DNA of 64,000 nucleotides from the NCBI GenBank assembly GCA_029204225.1, contig CM055096.1, positions 60,864,957 to 60,928,956 on the forward strand. The letters are read 5' to 3'. The position numbers were made by a program, and so were the translations under genes. Shown here piece by piece: positions 10,550-20,599 of this stretch (position 1 is the first letter of the stretch; each line of letters opens with the position of its first letter). The notes below the pieces were generated by a model. It had not been told where the DNA came from. It did no database searches and was given only the letters and a program-made list of their open reading frames with translations. The stretch is from Diphasiastrum complanatum. Lineage: Eukaryota > Streptophyta > Lycopodiopsida > Lycopodiales > Lycopodiaceae.

Positions 10550-10688
10550 TTGTCTCATTACTGTATCGTTCATTTGCACAATTTGTCTGAATCATTCATC
10601 TTGAATATTTCTGCTGCTAACTGTTGCGTTTCCGTTCCTACATGCCTACACTCAAACTTTCGTTGCCGGTCACCCACGTTTTACGACA
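10550..10688 (+). repeat. Element A 3' LTR, 3' end
   Basis: Matches 1879-2016 and ends TTTTACGACA. The LTR start was not found; it may lie between 10310 and 10550. Confidence 0.65.
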
Positions 10689-11032
10689 ACAGGCTTAGGT
10701 CGAAGGTCACGCCACCAAAAAGCAGCTTGACCTAAAATCAAAGTACAGCCATAATCTTATCATCTGAAATAATTTGAAGACTAAAGTAAGTGGACTATCA
10801 ATAGAGCCAATTTTCAGCAACCTCTTGGTTAATTTCTCCTCGACAAAGTAGTCATGTTGAAAAGGGAAATTATATAAAGTAAGCAATTGTTGAACGAGCA
10901 CATCTTGTTTTTCATATCAGATTTTGCCATACCTTGTGGTATTTGTTTTATTTGAGCTGTAGAAGAGGCTTGATTGGCGTCCATAATGATCACTTGAGAG
11001 ATCAAAAGCTCAAGATCACAAAAAGCACTTAA

Positions 11033-11034
<2 letters not shown>

Positions 11035-11109
<75 letters not shown>
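11035..11109. repeat. (GA)n microsatellite
   Basis: About 70 bases of uninterrupted GA dinucleotides. Confidence 0.95.
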
Positions 11110-11112
<3 letters not shown>

Positions 11113-11537
11113 TTAAAACACAATTCTTGCGTTTTGATTCATCAGTCCAAAATTAGGGTTTAGACTTTACCACTGACTTATCTTAACCATAAGTGAAGTA
11201 TCGCTAATTATAGTTTTAACTTATATTGACCAGTGAGTTATCTTATGTTTTGGATAAGTGTCAATTGCATGCCCTCACGCTTTTGGAAATTTCTATTTGG
11301 TGAATTGGAATAGAATGTTTCCAATTGTGGGAGAGATGGCCTGAAATCAAAACAGGTTTTTCAAGAAAGAGAATATGTTCCCACTATTTAAAAAAAAGTT
11401 TAGTCGACCAATTTGCGCTCAACACGGAGACGATATACACACCACCGGCCAGTATTTGCATGACATGTGTCATGGCACATCAGCATGTTTAAACACATGT
11501 TGTGCGACACGTGTTAATTTTTTGTCAGCTAATCTAA

Positions 11538-11662
11538 CATGTGGCCATGCATTGTTTTTCTTAAAGCCATACTGACACGTGTCTGGCAGAGGGTATGGCC
11601 CACATGTGACCATGTATTGTTTCTCTTGAAGCCCAAATGACATGTGTATAAGAGAGGTATGG

Positions 11663-11666
<4 letters not shown>
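11538..11666. repeat. Two-copy imperfect tandem repeat, about 64 bp
   Basis: Unit one starts CATGTGGCCATGCATTGTTT and unit two starts CATGTGACCATGTATTGTTT. Both contain a GACACGTGT or GACATGTGT block and end GGTATGGCCCAC. Confidence 0.7.

Positions 11667-11699
<33 letters not shown>
11667..11699. repeat. (CT)n microsatellite
   Basis: Uninterrupted CT dinucleotides leading into a CT-rich tract that runs to about 11900. Confidence 0.9.
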
Positions 11700-11703
<4 letters not shown>

Positions 11704-11882
11704 CGCTGCCCTCCCCCCCTCTCTCTCCTCTCGCTCCCTTGGGCTCCCTCGGTGCTACTGCCTTTGCTCCGCCTTCTCTGCTGCTACTGTCTCTGCTCCT
11801 CTGCTGCTGCTCACTGCCTCTCCTCCCTTTTCTCTCTCTCTTTCTTTGTGTTTGTTTTTGTCTATTCATGTTCTGTGTCTCT

Positions 11883-11950
11883 GTCTCTCATCTGCAATAA
11901 TTGTGCATGAATTTTTGTCTCTCATCTGCAATAATTGTGCATGAATTTTT
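11883..11950. repeat. Perfect 34-bp tandem duplication
   Basis: The 34-base unit beginning GTCTCTCATCTGCAATAATT is present twice without a mismatch, at 11883-11916 and 11917-11950, indicating a recent slippage or repair event. Confidence 0.9.
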
Positions 11951-12137
11951 GTAGCAGAATTAGCTTGCCAACGATATACTATATGCTTCGATTCAGTGAC
12001 TATGATTTTGATATGTTATAAGCCCATATATGCCCTTAAAACCTTTTTGCTTTCAAAAAAAGAGAATTTGTTGCCATAAACCAGATTGCAGATTATGGTG
12101 TGAATTTTAAGGCAACGATGGAAAAACTCCAGAGGAT

Positions 12138-12139
<2 letters not shown>

Positions 12140-12178
<39 letters not shown>
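12140..12178. repeat. (GA)n microsatellite
   Basis: About 38 bases of GA dinucleotides. Confidence 0.9.
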
Positions 12179-12181
<3 letters not shown>

Positions 12182-12739
12182 CATTTCCTCGTATTTTACC
12201 TTTTCGTTTGTGAATCTGGTCACAAAGATGTTATGCATTCGTCAAATGTTTGTCCTCCGGTTCTATTTGTTGTTTCATAATCTCCCTTGTCTGAGCCATT
12301 GCATTTTCCCACTCTAATACAGCCTGCGGTGCTCCACTTGCACCTTCTAGAGTTGATTCGATTTTCAACAATATTCTGGCACATGTATTTCTGAAGAATT
12401 ATAAGCTAGATCAGTGCTTTCGATCATCTAATAATATTGGAGAACGTTACCTTTGCTCTCCTATATGCGTGGATGAACTTTTTAATGCTTCGAAGTGAAC
12501 CTGCTCGTCCATCCTGCACGGATGTAGATCTCGCAGTGAGCTTCAATATAACAATAGTACACGACTAAATAAAATACAGTACTTTTGAGTATCAGGATGG
12601 TTTCATCATTTATTCAAATAGACAAGGTGCGAAAAATTCATCTGAAACTAATCCCATTCAGTAGTTATCTCTGTTTCTAGAGCAGACCATACACATGATG
12701 TGTTTTCGGCTGGAAAGCTTCAGTCGGCACAAATCTGAA

Positions 12740-13091
12740 TCATATTCCTTCAGCTTCCTTGTTTATCGCAACAAGACCGTTGTTGGATGCGAACAATTTG
12801 TGTTTGTAAGAAAGCCCATTTAGAAGCTTCTGACTGAGCTCCAAAGGGTGCATCTTCAGAGCCTTGGACATTCTGATGATGTTGACTTCCGGCCCAAGAC
12901 ATTCAGTAACTTCCCCTTTATTGCCTCTATTCTCACACGAGTCCCTGAGCACGCAGAGCAGACCACGAAAGATCAGTCAGAATCATTACCAATTGCAGAA
13001 TACCTGGTGAAAAACAGAATAGTATATTGGGTTTAGCAGATTTTGGAAGCTTTTCTTACCCTGGTTGCCATGGCAAGCTTATTTTCATCCG
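12740..13091 (-). CDS. Possible two-exon 3' end of a host gene, unknown
   Basis: On the minus strand a short exon (13091-13060) follows a TTAACTGCAG acceptor-like site and ends at CAGG with GTAAG as donor. An intron of about 115 bp ends CTCAG, and a terminal exon runs 12944-12740 to a TGA. The two join in one frame reading RMKISLPWQPGDSCENRGNK, then GEVTECLGPEVNIIRMSKAL and LELSQKLLNGLSYKHKLFAS. The composition is balanced and protein-like, unlike the transposon frames nearby. I do not recognise the family. Upstream exons would lie beyond 13100, but I could not find them. It may be a gene fragment rather than a live gene. Confidence 0.35.
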
Positions 13092-13405
13092 CTGCAGTTA
13101 AGAGGCAAGTGTTCTGTATTCACGAATCTTGATTCATGCAAACAATAAACCGTAACCCAACTCTCCAATAGCATGTACTGATTACCTATGAAATTAATAT
13201 TTATAGGTTGCTAGTTAGGGCTCAGTAGGGATTAATGTGTCAGTCTAGGAACCTAGAGAGAGAAAAATCGTAAAAGAAATAGTTAATAGTTGTAAGAGAA
13301 AACTCGTAAAAGAAATAGTTGAGAATTGTTTTAATAATTCGATGAGAGTTTTAATGGTCAAAACTCAAGTCATATGTTTCATGCGGTGGAGTGTAAACCT
13401 TGTCA

Positions 13406-13561
13406 CCTACCTAGTCATAACTAAATGCTTTAATACTAGTGGTTCAATGTATCTCTTGAATATCCTTAATAAGAGATGGCAAGCCTACCTAGTCATAACT
13501 AAATGCTTTAAGACTAGTGGTTCAATGTATCTCTTGAATATCCTTAATAAGAGATGGCAAG
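13406..13561. repeat. 78-bp tandem duplication
   Basis: The block starting CCTACCTAGTCATAACTAAA occurs at 13406 and again at 13484 with a single visible difference. It ends where a Gypsy integrase relic begins. Being 26 codons long, it keeps an open frame through both copies. Confidence 0.9.
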
Positions 13562-13990
13562 CCGCCATACATATGGATTTTGTAGTCGAACTTTCGAAGA
13601 CCCAACAAACAAAATATTTTATCTACATAGTCATGGATAGGTTAACTAGGTTACTACATTCATTCTGATTAATTCAATTGCAAAGGCTTCGAATTTAGTC
13701 ACTTTTGGTGTGCAATTCTTCATATACTTGAGACCTCTTCTTGTTTTGGTAATATTGATTATCTCAAATCAGATGGATAGATTGAAAGAACTAATCAAAC
13801 TATAGAGGATATGTTGACAACATATGTATCTCACAAGCAATCTCATTGAAAAGCTTGCATTCCTTTAATAAAATTTGCTTACAATAGCAAAGAACATTCT
13901 ATTTTTCCATATTTTAGCATGTTTGTTAGATAGGTTGTATTCTTGACATCTTTAAAAAATTGGGATTTTTTTTAAACTTTTCCTATTATC
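13561..13990 (+). pseudogene. Gypsy integrase core relic
   Basis: The frame from 13561 gives HMDFVVELSKTQQTKYFIYI then VMDRLTRLLHSF, matching the Gypsy integrase stretch around the first catalytic Asp. After stops and a deletion, SDG-stop-IERTNQTIEDML near 13770-13810 matches the region of the catalytic Glu. Many stops; an ancient fragment without LTRs. Confidence 0.55.
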
Positions 13991-15115
13991 CTTCGACATG
14001 GTTATTACTTGTAGGATTGGTTTGTATATGTGATTCACTTCTTCAAAAGATTTCTCCATAGAATCTTTTGTGAACAATCTCCTTCCTCATTTCCTGACCG
14101 TGGTATTCAATCCTTCCCATTCCCCATGAACTATTTTTTTCCCATGTTTATTTCTTATCGCGTCATTACATCTTCCCTACTCAACCATTTATCTAGGACA
14201 TGGTTGGCTTGTGTTCTAGAGGCCTTTTCTGATAGGCTCACAATCTTGACCACATAGTGCATGATAGTCCTTGGCCTAAAAAATGTTGGGTTTAACATTG
14301 CATAAGTTGATGGTGGTGAGTATTTTTGTTCTTGACAATCCTTTGATAGTGATGCCACGTTTGCTTCACATGAGTTTTTTGATATGTCCCTTAGTTTGAG
14401 CTTCCTACATGGCTTGGTTAGGACATGTTCCACTAGAATAAGTTTTTATCTTCTTGCATTTTGAAAACCATCTAGCTAGATGGTAATATCCTTCTTGCAC
14501 ATTATGGATATTACCATCTAGCCCTTATTTGTATTGGTATCCATAATGTGCCTATTGCATCATTTATCTCAAATTTATATATCACTCTTTCTTTTGCATA
14601 GCCACAATGAAGGTGAGGTCGTACTTGTAATGTTACCAAATGCATATATCATATCACAGTTATCAATTGCTCCTACCCTTGCCTCATCCCCCTTTTTTAT
14701 GTTGATTTATGAAACTTATCTTAATATATTTATGATTTGCATGAGTCTTCCATAGCTAGACTAGGGTATTCCAAAATTAGAGTTAGAAATTTTTGGAATG
14801 CAATTTAATTCACCTTTTTGCTTTCTTTTTGTTTATAAAACTTTGCCTTCAAAAAAATTTGTTCCCCAAAAAACAAATTAGGAGAAAAGTCAAATAATGA
14901 GCTAAATTATAGTAAGAGCGGACGTGTTTCTAGGCAAAACTGTTGGAATGGTTCAAACCATTGACCTAAAATCTGCATTATTGGAGTAACTTGCTATGAA
15001 GGCCTTGCAAGAATATATCTTGTCGGAATATGTGTATAAAAAGCAAAAGACACTTGCAATTATGGCAAATATAGTTTGTTTCAAGAAGAAATACTATGAT
15101 AGTCTATCTTTCATG
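13991..15115. other. Unassigned AT-rich sequence with hairpins
   Basis: No gene recognised. The open frame at 14433-14155 on the minus strand has no family signature. The stretch contains the overlapping inverted repeats listed separately and ends at the target duplication of element C. Confidence 0.5.
14475..14551. repeat. Two overlapping perfect inverted repeats
   Basis: GCTAGATGGTAATATCC at 14475-14491 is the exact complement of 14506-14522, with a 14-base loop. GCACATTATGGATA at 14497-14510 is the exact complement of 14538-14551. The left arm of the second overlaps the loop and right arm of the first, so only one hairpin can form at a time. Confidence 0.9.
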
Positions 15116-15120
15116 TGATC
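15116..15120. other. Target-site duplication of element C (left copy, TGATC)
   Basis: TGATC at 15116-15120 is repeated at 21337-21341, directly outside the two LTRs. Confidence 0.9.
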
Positions 15121-15856
15121 TGTGAAGAATTGAAAAAGATTATCTATGTTAGATATAGGGGTCTTATGTTTTTTACATCAAGCATCTAGGTGTAGGATGT
15201 TGATAGGAATAAATTTGGCATAGATGGCAAACTATGCATTTCCACTTGTAATGCCACTATTGAGCCAAAATAGAGTAAGAGGCTAAACACTTGCTAATTA
15301 GAGTGTAGACAAGTGTAAAGTTTTTGTTTGATGAATTCCAAGAGGTCCAATAGGATTTAGAGGTGGAACCTTGTGAGGTCCAATAGAAAATTGAGGTGTG
15401 CTTGAATATAGTCCAATAGAATTAAGAGGTGCATAGATCAATGATCCAATAGGATCAAGAGGTGACAAAATATGGTCCAATCATAGTTAAGCATAGTGGT
15501 AGCTCGTGGACCTACTAGTATCATTGTACTCCTCATTTGAAAGCAATTGATTTGGTGATTTCATGGATTTTGTGAGTTATTGGATTTCTAGCTTTCTCTC
15601 TCTACCCGAGAGCTCATGATGCATTTTCTCTCTCTACCTGAGGAGAGCAGCTTGTTTTTACTTAGATTATTTTTTGAATACTTCCCACACGTGTGAGTGA
15701 GAGTTGGAAGTGATTGAATGCATGTAGTAGTGTGTTTTTACCATAGGATTCAAGATTGATCTTGAATCTCAATCTAGTCTTGATCTTGGTGCATCTACAC
15801 ACCTTAGGAGATCACAAGTACATGTAGTGGACAGTCCACATGTGTGAAATTCATCA
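15121..15856 (+). repeat. Element C 5' LTR
   Basis: Begins TGTGAAGAATTGAAAAAG and ends AAATTCATCA. It contains the 10-bp palindrome CACACGTGTG at 15686-15695. Confidence 0.95.
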
Positions 15857-15873
15857 TGGTATCAGAGCCTACC
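15857..15873 (+). other. Element C primer-binding site
   Basis: TGGTATCAGAGCCTACC starts at the first base after the LTR; standard plant initiator-Met tRNA complement. Confidence 0.9.
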
Positions 15874-16614
15874 TAAGGTTACCATGCATTTTGATCCATC
15901 TAAGTGAAAATTTTTTCATCAATCTTGAGCTAGAAGTTGTCAAGGCCCATTTTCCTAGCTATCTTGTTCAATCTTGGATCAAAAGAGATCAAAAGGACAT
16001 TGATTGGGTCTGACCTGGTACTGTATGGAATCAGGTGCTCAGACACGTGTGAGGAACATCCAATTTCAGTTTGGAAGTTCTCTCTCATGTTTGATCCAGT
16101 TATCTTGCTTGATAGCTTGTTTTGAAGCTATTTTTGACTAGTTTCTGTTGCAATCAGTTTCATTCCATTTGGTTGAGCCAATCAAAAGTTATAAGCTTTT
16201 GAAGAGGGTTAGGTAGGGCACCTAGACCTGGGTGGACAAATTTGGTTTGGTCAAGAGATTGCTTGGTTGATCCAAAATCACAGTTGTATGCTTGCCAATC
16301 TCATCTATATGTGATCTAGGCACTGTTTTGAGATCTTAGCCATTTTGTTTCATGAAATATCATTGTATTTGAGTCAAATTTGGTTTCTTAGTGTATTTCA
16401 CACGTGCTAAGAGTGTTAGATCCTAACTTTGCCTATACTCCATCATTTGATGTGAAATAGATCTTGTTTTAGAGAGATTTGAGTAGCTAGTGAGAGTCAA
16501 TTCACAAATTGTTGTAAGATCTTTCATAGGAGGAGATAGTACTCAATTATTGGATCCTATTGAAAGTGTGTAACAACATTTATTGTTCATCATTTGAGTT
16601 TTCTTCACTTTCAA

Positions 16615-17811
16615 ATGTCTTCAATGGGTTCATCCTTGTTGGAACCAAGTGAAAGATTGACCACTTCAAATTATTCAGTTTGGAAAATGAGGATGGAGTC
16701 CATCTTGATCCTTCAAGACGTAGTTCTTGGCCTTGAAGAAGAACCACAAGTTCTTCAAGAGGTTCAAAAATACAAAAAGAGAGCTAGGATGGCTCTCCAC
16801 TACATTAAGATGAATGTCTCTAATGAGATATTGAGGGAGATAGGTACTTGTACAACAGCCAAAGAAGCTTGGGACTGTCTCAAGACTATCTATGAGGCTA
16901 AGAATACCTCTAGGCTTCTCACTCTTAGGAATCAAATCTTTCAAAGTAGCCAAAAGAGTGATGAGAGTGCATCTAGTTATGTTTTGAGAGTAAAAGATAT
17001 TTATAGAGAGCTTGCTTGCATTGGTGATTCCATCAATCAAAATGAGCTAGTTCAAGTCATTCTCAATGGCTTGAGAAGTGAATTTGATAACCTTGTCCAA
17101 TCCTATGCCATTAAGGAGGAGCTACCAAGTTTGGAGGCTCTCCAAAGTGTGCTAATTTCAGAAGAATCAAGACAAGAGTACAAGCTCTTGAGGATGGACA
17201 AGCTTTCTCTCACTCATAATGATGGCAAAGCTTCCTTTGCCAAGGATAAGCACAAAGAGAGGAGCAAGAACCAACATCAACAATCCTCAAGCAAGGACAA
17301 AGTCAAATCCAAAGACAAAGATGAGGAGGAAGATGATTCCTCTAATGCTTCATCATCCAAGCTCAAGAAGAAGAAGAAGATCAAGTGCTTTTATTGTGGC
17401 AAGAAAGGTCATTATGCCACCAATTGCTTCAAAAAGAAGAATCAACTCAAGCAAGCCAATATTACCAATGAGAAGGAAGACACTATTGCAAGTGATGGAG
17501 AGGGATCTCTTATGGTCTCTAGTTTCTCATCTACTCCTTTCAAGAAGGACGGCCTATGGTATATTGATAGTGGAGCCTCTTCACATATGTGTAGCTCCAA
17601 GGACTCTTTCTCTTCTATTGCACCTTATGATGGAGTGAAGAAATCAATATACACTGCAAATGATTTTGAATGTCCTATTGAAGGCATAGGGAACATTACC
17701 TTGAAGCTTGCATCCTCTAAAGTTCTTTCTCTCTCTAGAGTTCTTTATGTACCTAAGCTTACCAAGAATCTTATTAGTGTTGGCCAATTGCTTGATAATG
17801 GCCTTCCTTGA
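16615..17811 (+). CDS. Element C gag plus protease (frame ends early)
   Basis: I choose the ATG at 16615 (MSSMGSSLLEPSERLTTSNY), shared with element D; the frame is open slightly upstream. The N-terminal SERLTTSNYSVWKMRMESIL resembles DUF4219. It is followed by the UBN2-type gag (KEAWDCLKTIYEAKN, SSYVLRVKDIYRELACIG), a Lys/Asp-rich stretch and a CX2CX4HX4C knuckle, CFYCGKKGHYATNC, at about 17389. The Copia protease follows, with an intact active site WYIDSGASSHMCSS at about 17560-17600 and VPKLTKNLISVGQLLDNG. Four extra bases near 17806, absent from element D, cause a frameshift and a stop at 17809-17811. Gag forms the particle and protease processes the polyprotein. Confidence 0.85.
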   Translation: MSSMGSSLLEPSERLTTSNYSVWKMRMESILILQDVVLGLEEEPQVLQEVQKYKKRARMALHYIKMNVSNEILREIGTCTTAKEAWDCLKTIYEAKNTSRLLTLRNQIFQSSQKSDESASSYVLRVKDIYRELACIGDSINQNELVQVILNGLRSEFDNLVQSYAIKEELPSLEALQSVLISEESRQEYKLLRMDKLSLTHNDGKASFAKDKHKERSKNQHQQSSSKDKVKSKDKDEEEDDSSNASSSKLKKKKKIKCFYCGKKGHYATNCFKKKNQLKQANITNEKEDTIASDGEGSLMVSSFSSTPFKKDGLWYIDSGASSHMCSSKDSFSSIAPYDGVKKSIYTANDFECPIEGIGNITLKLASSKVLSLSRVLYVPKLTKNLISVGQLLDNGLP

Positions 17812-18811
17812 TGTAAAATTCAATGTTGATACTTGCACTATCAAGAAGAATGATGAGATACTTGCATTTGGATCTAGATTTGGTGGCATCTATAAACTAG
17901 ATCCAAATGAGTATGTGAATGCTTGTAATGTTGCTCTTGTGAACAAGCTCTCTATGGAGGAAATATGGCATAGGAGGTTGGGACATCCCAACTACAAATC
18001 CATGCTCTCTATGATCAAAGAATCCAAAGCTATTGGCTTGCCAAAGTCATTCTCGAAGAAGATCAAGCCTTGTGAGGCTTGTGCTACTGCTAAATCTCAC
18101 AAAAAGAAGATCTTCTATCAAAAGCAAGCATCCTTTGGAGTTAATCCACTCGGATGTGCATTTCTCATCAACTACAAGCAAGGGTGGAGCCACTTGTTTT
18201 GTTACTTTCATTGATGATTACACAAGATTCACTTGGATATATCTTCTTGCTTCAAAATGTATGGTGTTTGATCATTTCCTTATTTTCAAAGCTTATGTAG
18301 AAAAGCAATTCTCATTCAAGATTAAAGCTCTTAGAAGTGATGGAGGTGGTGAATATATCTCCAATAAATTTCAAGATTTTTGTGAGCTTGAAGGCATTAA
18401 AAGAGAGTTTTCTTGTGCCTACTCTCCATCTCAAAATGGAGTGGCCGAGAGAAAGAATAGATCTCTATGTGAATGTGCAAAATCTATAGAATTGAGGCAT
18501 CTTTGTCCAAAGATTTTTGGGGAGAAGCCATTAATTGTGCAAATTATCTTTGCAATAGGCTCCCACATATAGCTCTTGGAAGAAAGTCACCATATGAAAT
18601 CTTAGTTTTGAAGAAGCCTAAGGTTAGAGTTTTTGGATGCTTATGCTTTGTCCATATTCCCTTGGAAACAAGGAAGAAGGAAGATCCTAGTGCATGCAAA
18701 GGGATCATGGTTGGATACTCATCCACCAAGAAGGCCTATAGAGTCTTTATACTCTCTACTTCTCAAGTTATTGAAAGTAGAGATGTTGTCTTTCATGAAG
18801 ACCAACACTAA
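17812..18811 (+). pseudogene. Element C pre-integrase and integrase, frameshifted
   Basis: After the frameshift the next frame carries the pre-integrase zinc-binding region (WHRRLGHPNYKSMLSM, PCEACATAKSHKK). A small deletion near 18110, seen by comparison with element D, shifts the frame again into the integrase core: LIHSDVHFSSTTSKGG, FIDDYTRFTWIYLLA, LRSDGGGEYISNKF and PSQNGVAERKNRSL, which include the D, D and E catalytic residues. A third shift near 18490 leads to NCANYLCNRLPHIALGRKSP and GYSSTKKAYRVF. All catalytic residues are present but in separate frames. Confidence 0.85.
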
Positions 18812-18841
18812 TCATTTGAAGAGGCCGAGATCAAGAAATCT

Positions 18842-20548
18842 ATGGATGCATCATCAATTATTGCTTTTGAAGACAATCATGATGTGATGGGGTCGAGATT
18901 TGAAGAAGACTCTCCTCGGATTTTTTCACCAAGAAGATCCATGAGAGATAGATCCGAGCCTAAGAGGCTCTCATATGTTGACAAAGGCAAACAAGTGGAT
19001 CTTGATTTCACTAATTATGTTTTTTATGTCTCTCATGAAGAGCCAAAGAATGTACAAGAGGCACTCAATACCAAGGAGTGGTATGATGCCATGAAGCAAG
19101 AGTATGATGCATTGATCACCAACAATACTTGGGAGCTTGTGGATCCTCCATCCAACAAGCATGTGATTGGTTGCAAGTGGGTATCTCAGATCAAGTTCAA
19201 TCATGATGGCACCATCAACAAGCATAAAGCAAGATTATGTGCCAAAGGATTTGCTCAAATCCATGGTCTTGATTATGAGGAGACCTTTGCACCCGTTGCA
19301 AAGATGGTGACAATAAGAATTCTTATTTCTCTTGTTTGTTTTTTAAAGTGGAAGGTGTTCCAATTAGATGTATCCAATGCTTTTCTAAATGGTTATCTTG
19401 AGGAGGAGATCTATATGGAACAACCTCAAGGATTTATCAAGGATGAGTCCAAAGTGTGCTTGTTCTTCAAAAGTCTTTATGGACTCAAGCAAGCACCAAG
19501 ATCATGGTATTCAAGACTTAACTCTTTTTTTATCTCTTTAGGATTTACTCTTAGTGACTATGATCCTTCCATGTATCTAAAGTTTGTTGATAGCAATATT
19601 GTCATTCTTCTAATTTATGTTGATGACATTATTCTTTGTGGAAGTTGTATCAAGCTAGTTGATGAAACCAAGCTAGCACTTGGATGTGAGTTTAAAATGC
19701 AAGATCTAGGAGAGATACCTTACATCCTAGGCCTAGAAATTGATTTTTATGAAAATCATGTCTTTATATGCCAATCTAGATATGCTCACTCTATGTTGAA
19801 AAAATTCCATATGGAAAATTCTAAGAGCATAGATACTCCAATGGAGCAAATTGTAAAAGATCCTAATAAAGGTGATGAAAGATCCTTTGAGGACATCACA
19901 CTTTTTAGGAGTCTTGTAGGCTCCTTGATTTGGCTTACCATTACTAGGCCCGATCTTAGTTTTTGTGTGCACAAATTGAGTCAATTTATGCAAGATCCTA
20001 AGATCCATCATTGGAAGATGGCCAAGAGGATTCTAAGATATGTATCTTCATCTTGTGATTATGCTCTACTCTATAAAAGTGAAGATCTATCCATTATTGG
20101 CTACTCGGATTCGGACTTTGCAAGTGACAAGATGGATCGAAAGTCTATTAGTGCATACACTATCTTTCTTGGAGGCAATCTAATATCTTGGCTTTCCAAA
20201 AAGCAAGATACTATATCTCTCTCTTCATGTGAGGCCGAGTACAAAGCACTCACTACAACTACCAAAGAAGTGCTTTGGATCAAGAGGTTATTAATGGAAC
20301 TAAAGTGCATCAAGGAGGATGATCTACCAATGATCAAGTGTGATAACATCTCGTCCCAAGCTCTTGCCAATAATCCCATATTTCATGCAAGAAGCAAGCA
20401 CATAGAAGTGGCACACCATTTTGTGAGAGAAAAGCTTATTGGAGGAGAAATCTATTTGGAGCATGTCAACTCGTCCTCTTGTATTGCCGATCTACTCACC
20501 AAGCCTTTGAGCAAAAGTGCTTTCATCAAGCATAGATCTAATCTTTGA
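18842..20548 (+). CDS. Element C reverse transcriptase and RNase H
   Basis: A 568-codon open frame. Residues about 80-330 are Copia RT: WELVDPPSNKHVIGCKWVSQ, KARLCAKGFAQIHGLDYEET, VFQLDVSNAFLNGYLEEEIY, YGLKQAPRSWY and the catalytic YVDDIILCG at about 19615. RNase H follows from GYSDSDFASDKMDRKSISAY at about 20100 through SLSSCEAEYKAL and IKCDNISSQALANNPIFHAR to KHIEVAHHFVRE. All of its expected acidic residues are present. The frame ends shortly before the polypurine tract. It is the least damaged polymerase module in the window, but no longer in frame with gag and integrase. Confidence 0.9.
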   Translation: MDASSIIAFEDNHDVMGSRFEEDSPRIFSPRRSMRDRSEPKRLSYVDKGKQVDLDFTNYVFYVSHEEPKNVQEALNTKEWYDAMKQEYDALITNNTWELVDPPSNKHVIGCKWVSQIKFNHDGTINKHKARLCAKGFAQIHGLDYEETFAPVAKMVTIRILISLVCFLKWKVFQLDVSNAFLNGYLEEEIYMEQPQGFIKDESKVCLFFKSLYGLKQAPRSWYSRLNSFFISLGFTLSDYDPSMYLKFVDSNIVILLIYVDDIILCGSCIKLVDETKLALGCEFKMQDLGEIPYILGLEIDFYENHVFICQSRYAHSMLKKFHMENSKSIDTPMEQIVKDPNKGDERSFEDITLFRSLVGSLIWLTITRPDLSFCVHKLSQFMQDPKIHHWKMAKRILRYVSSSCDYALLYKSEDLSIIGYSDSDFASDKMDRKSISAYTIFLGGNLISWLSKKQDTISLSSCEAEYKALTTTTKEVLWIKRLLMELKCIKEDDLPMIKCDNISSQALANNPIFHARSKHIEVAHHFVREKLIGGEIYLEHVNSSSCIADLLTKPLSKSAFIKHRSNL

Positions 20549-20585
20549 GTTATATCAAGATCAATGCTCAAATCTTCATAGATAA

Positions 20586-20599
20586 TTTTTTAGGAGGAG
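20586..20599 (+). other. Element C polypurine tract
   Basis: TTTTTTAGGAGGAG directly before the 3' LTR. Confidence 0.85.

Larger units (their letters stand above)
1879..10688 (+). mobile_element. Decayed Copia retrotransposon A, interrupted by element B
   Basis: Copia-order pieces (gag, protease, pre-integrase, integrase, then RT) run along the plus strand, bounded by two similar LTR ends at about 1879-2016 and 10550-10688. The body is split by element B (4270-9610). Removing B together with one copy of its 5-bp target duplication takes out 5346 bases, a multiple of three, and keeps the frame across the join, so the insertion point is well defined. A was already broken when B arrived or has decayed since: it has several in-frame stops, frameshifts in integrase, and a deletion of the 3' half of RT (including the YVDD site) and of RNase H. 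Confidence 0.8.
10689..12739. other. Repeat-rich noncoding stretch
   Basis: I see no gene here. It holds two GA microsatellites, a CT microsatellite with a long CT-rich flank, a two-copy 64-bp repeat and a perfect 34-bp tandem duplication (listed separately). Open frames over 11561-11944 are by-products of the CT/GA composition. Confidence 0.6.

Noticed and set aside
11561-11944. Several overlapping open frames on both strands (Arg/Glu-rich and Leu/Ser-rich)
   Set aside because: They are translations of CT/GA microsatellite and CT-rich sequence in different frames and have no protein signature.
15298-15480. Recurrent 60-codon open frame (also near 20777, 26354 and 31810) seen four times
   Set aside because: It lies antisense inside the LTR of the C/D family, once per LTR copy; its repetition reflects LTR copies, not a conserved gene.
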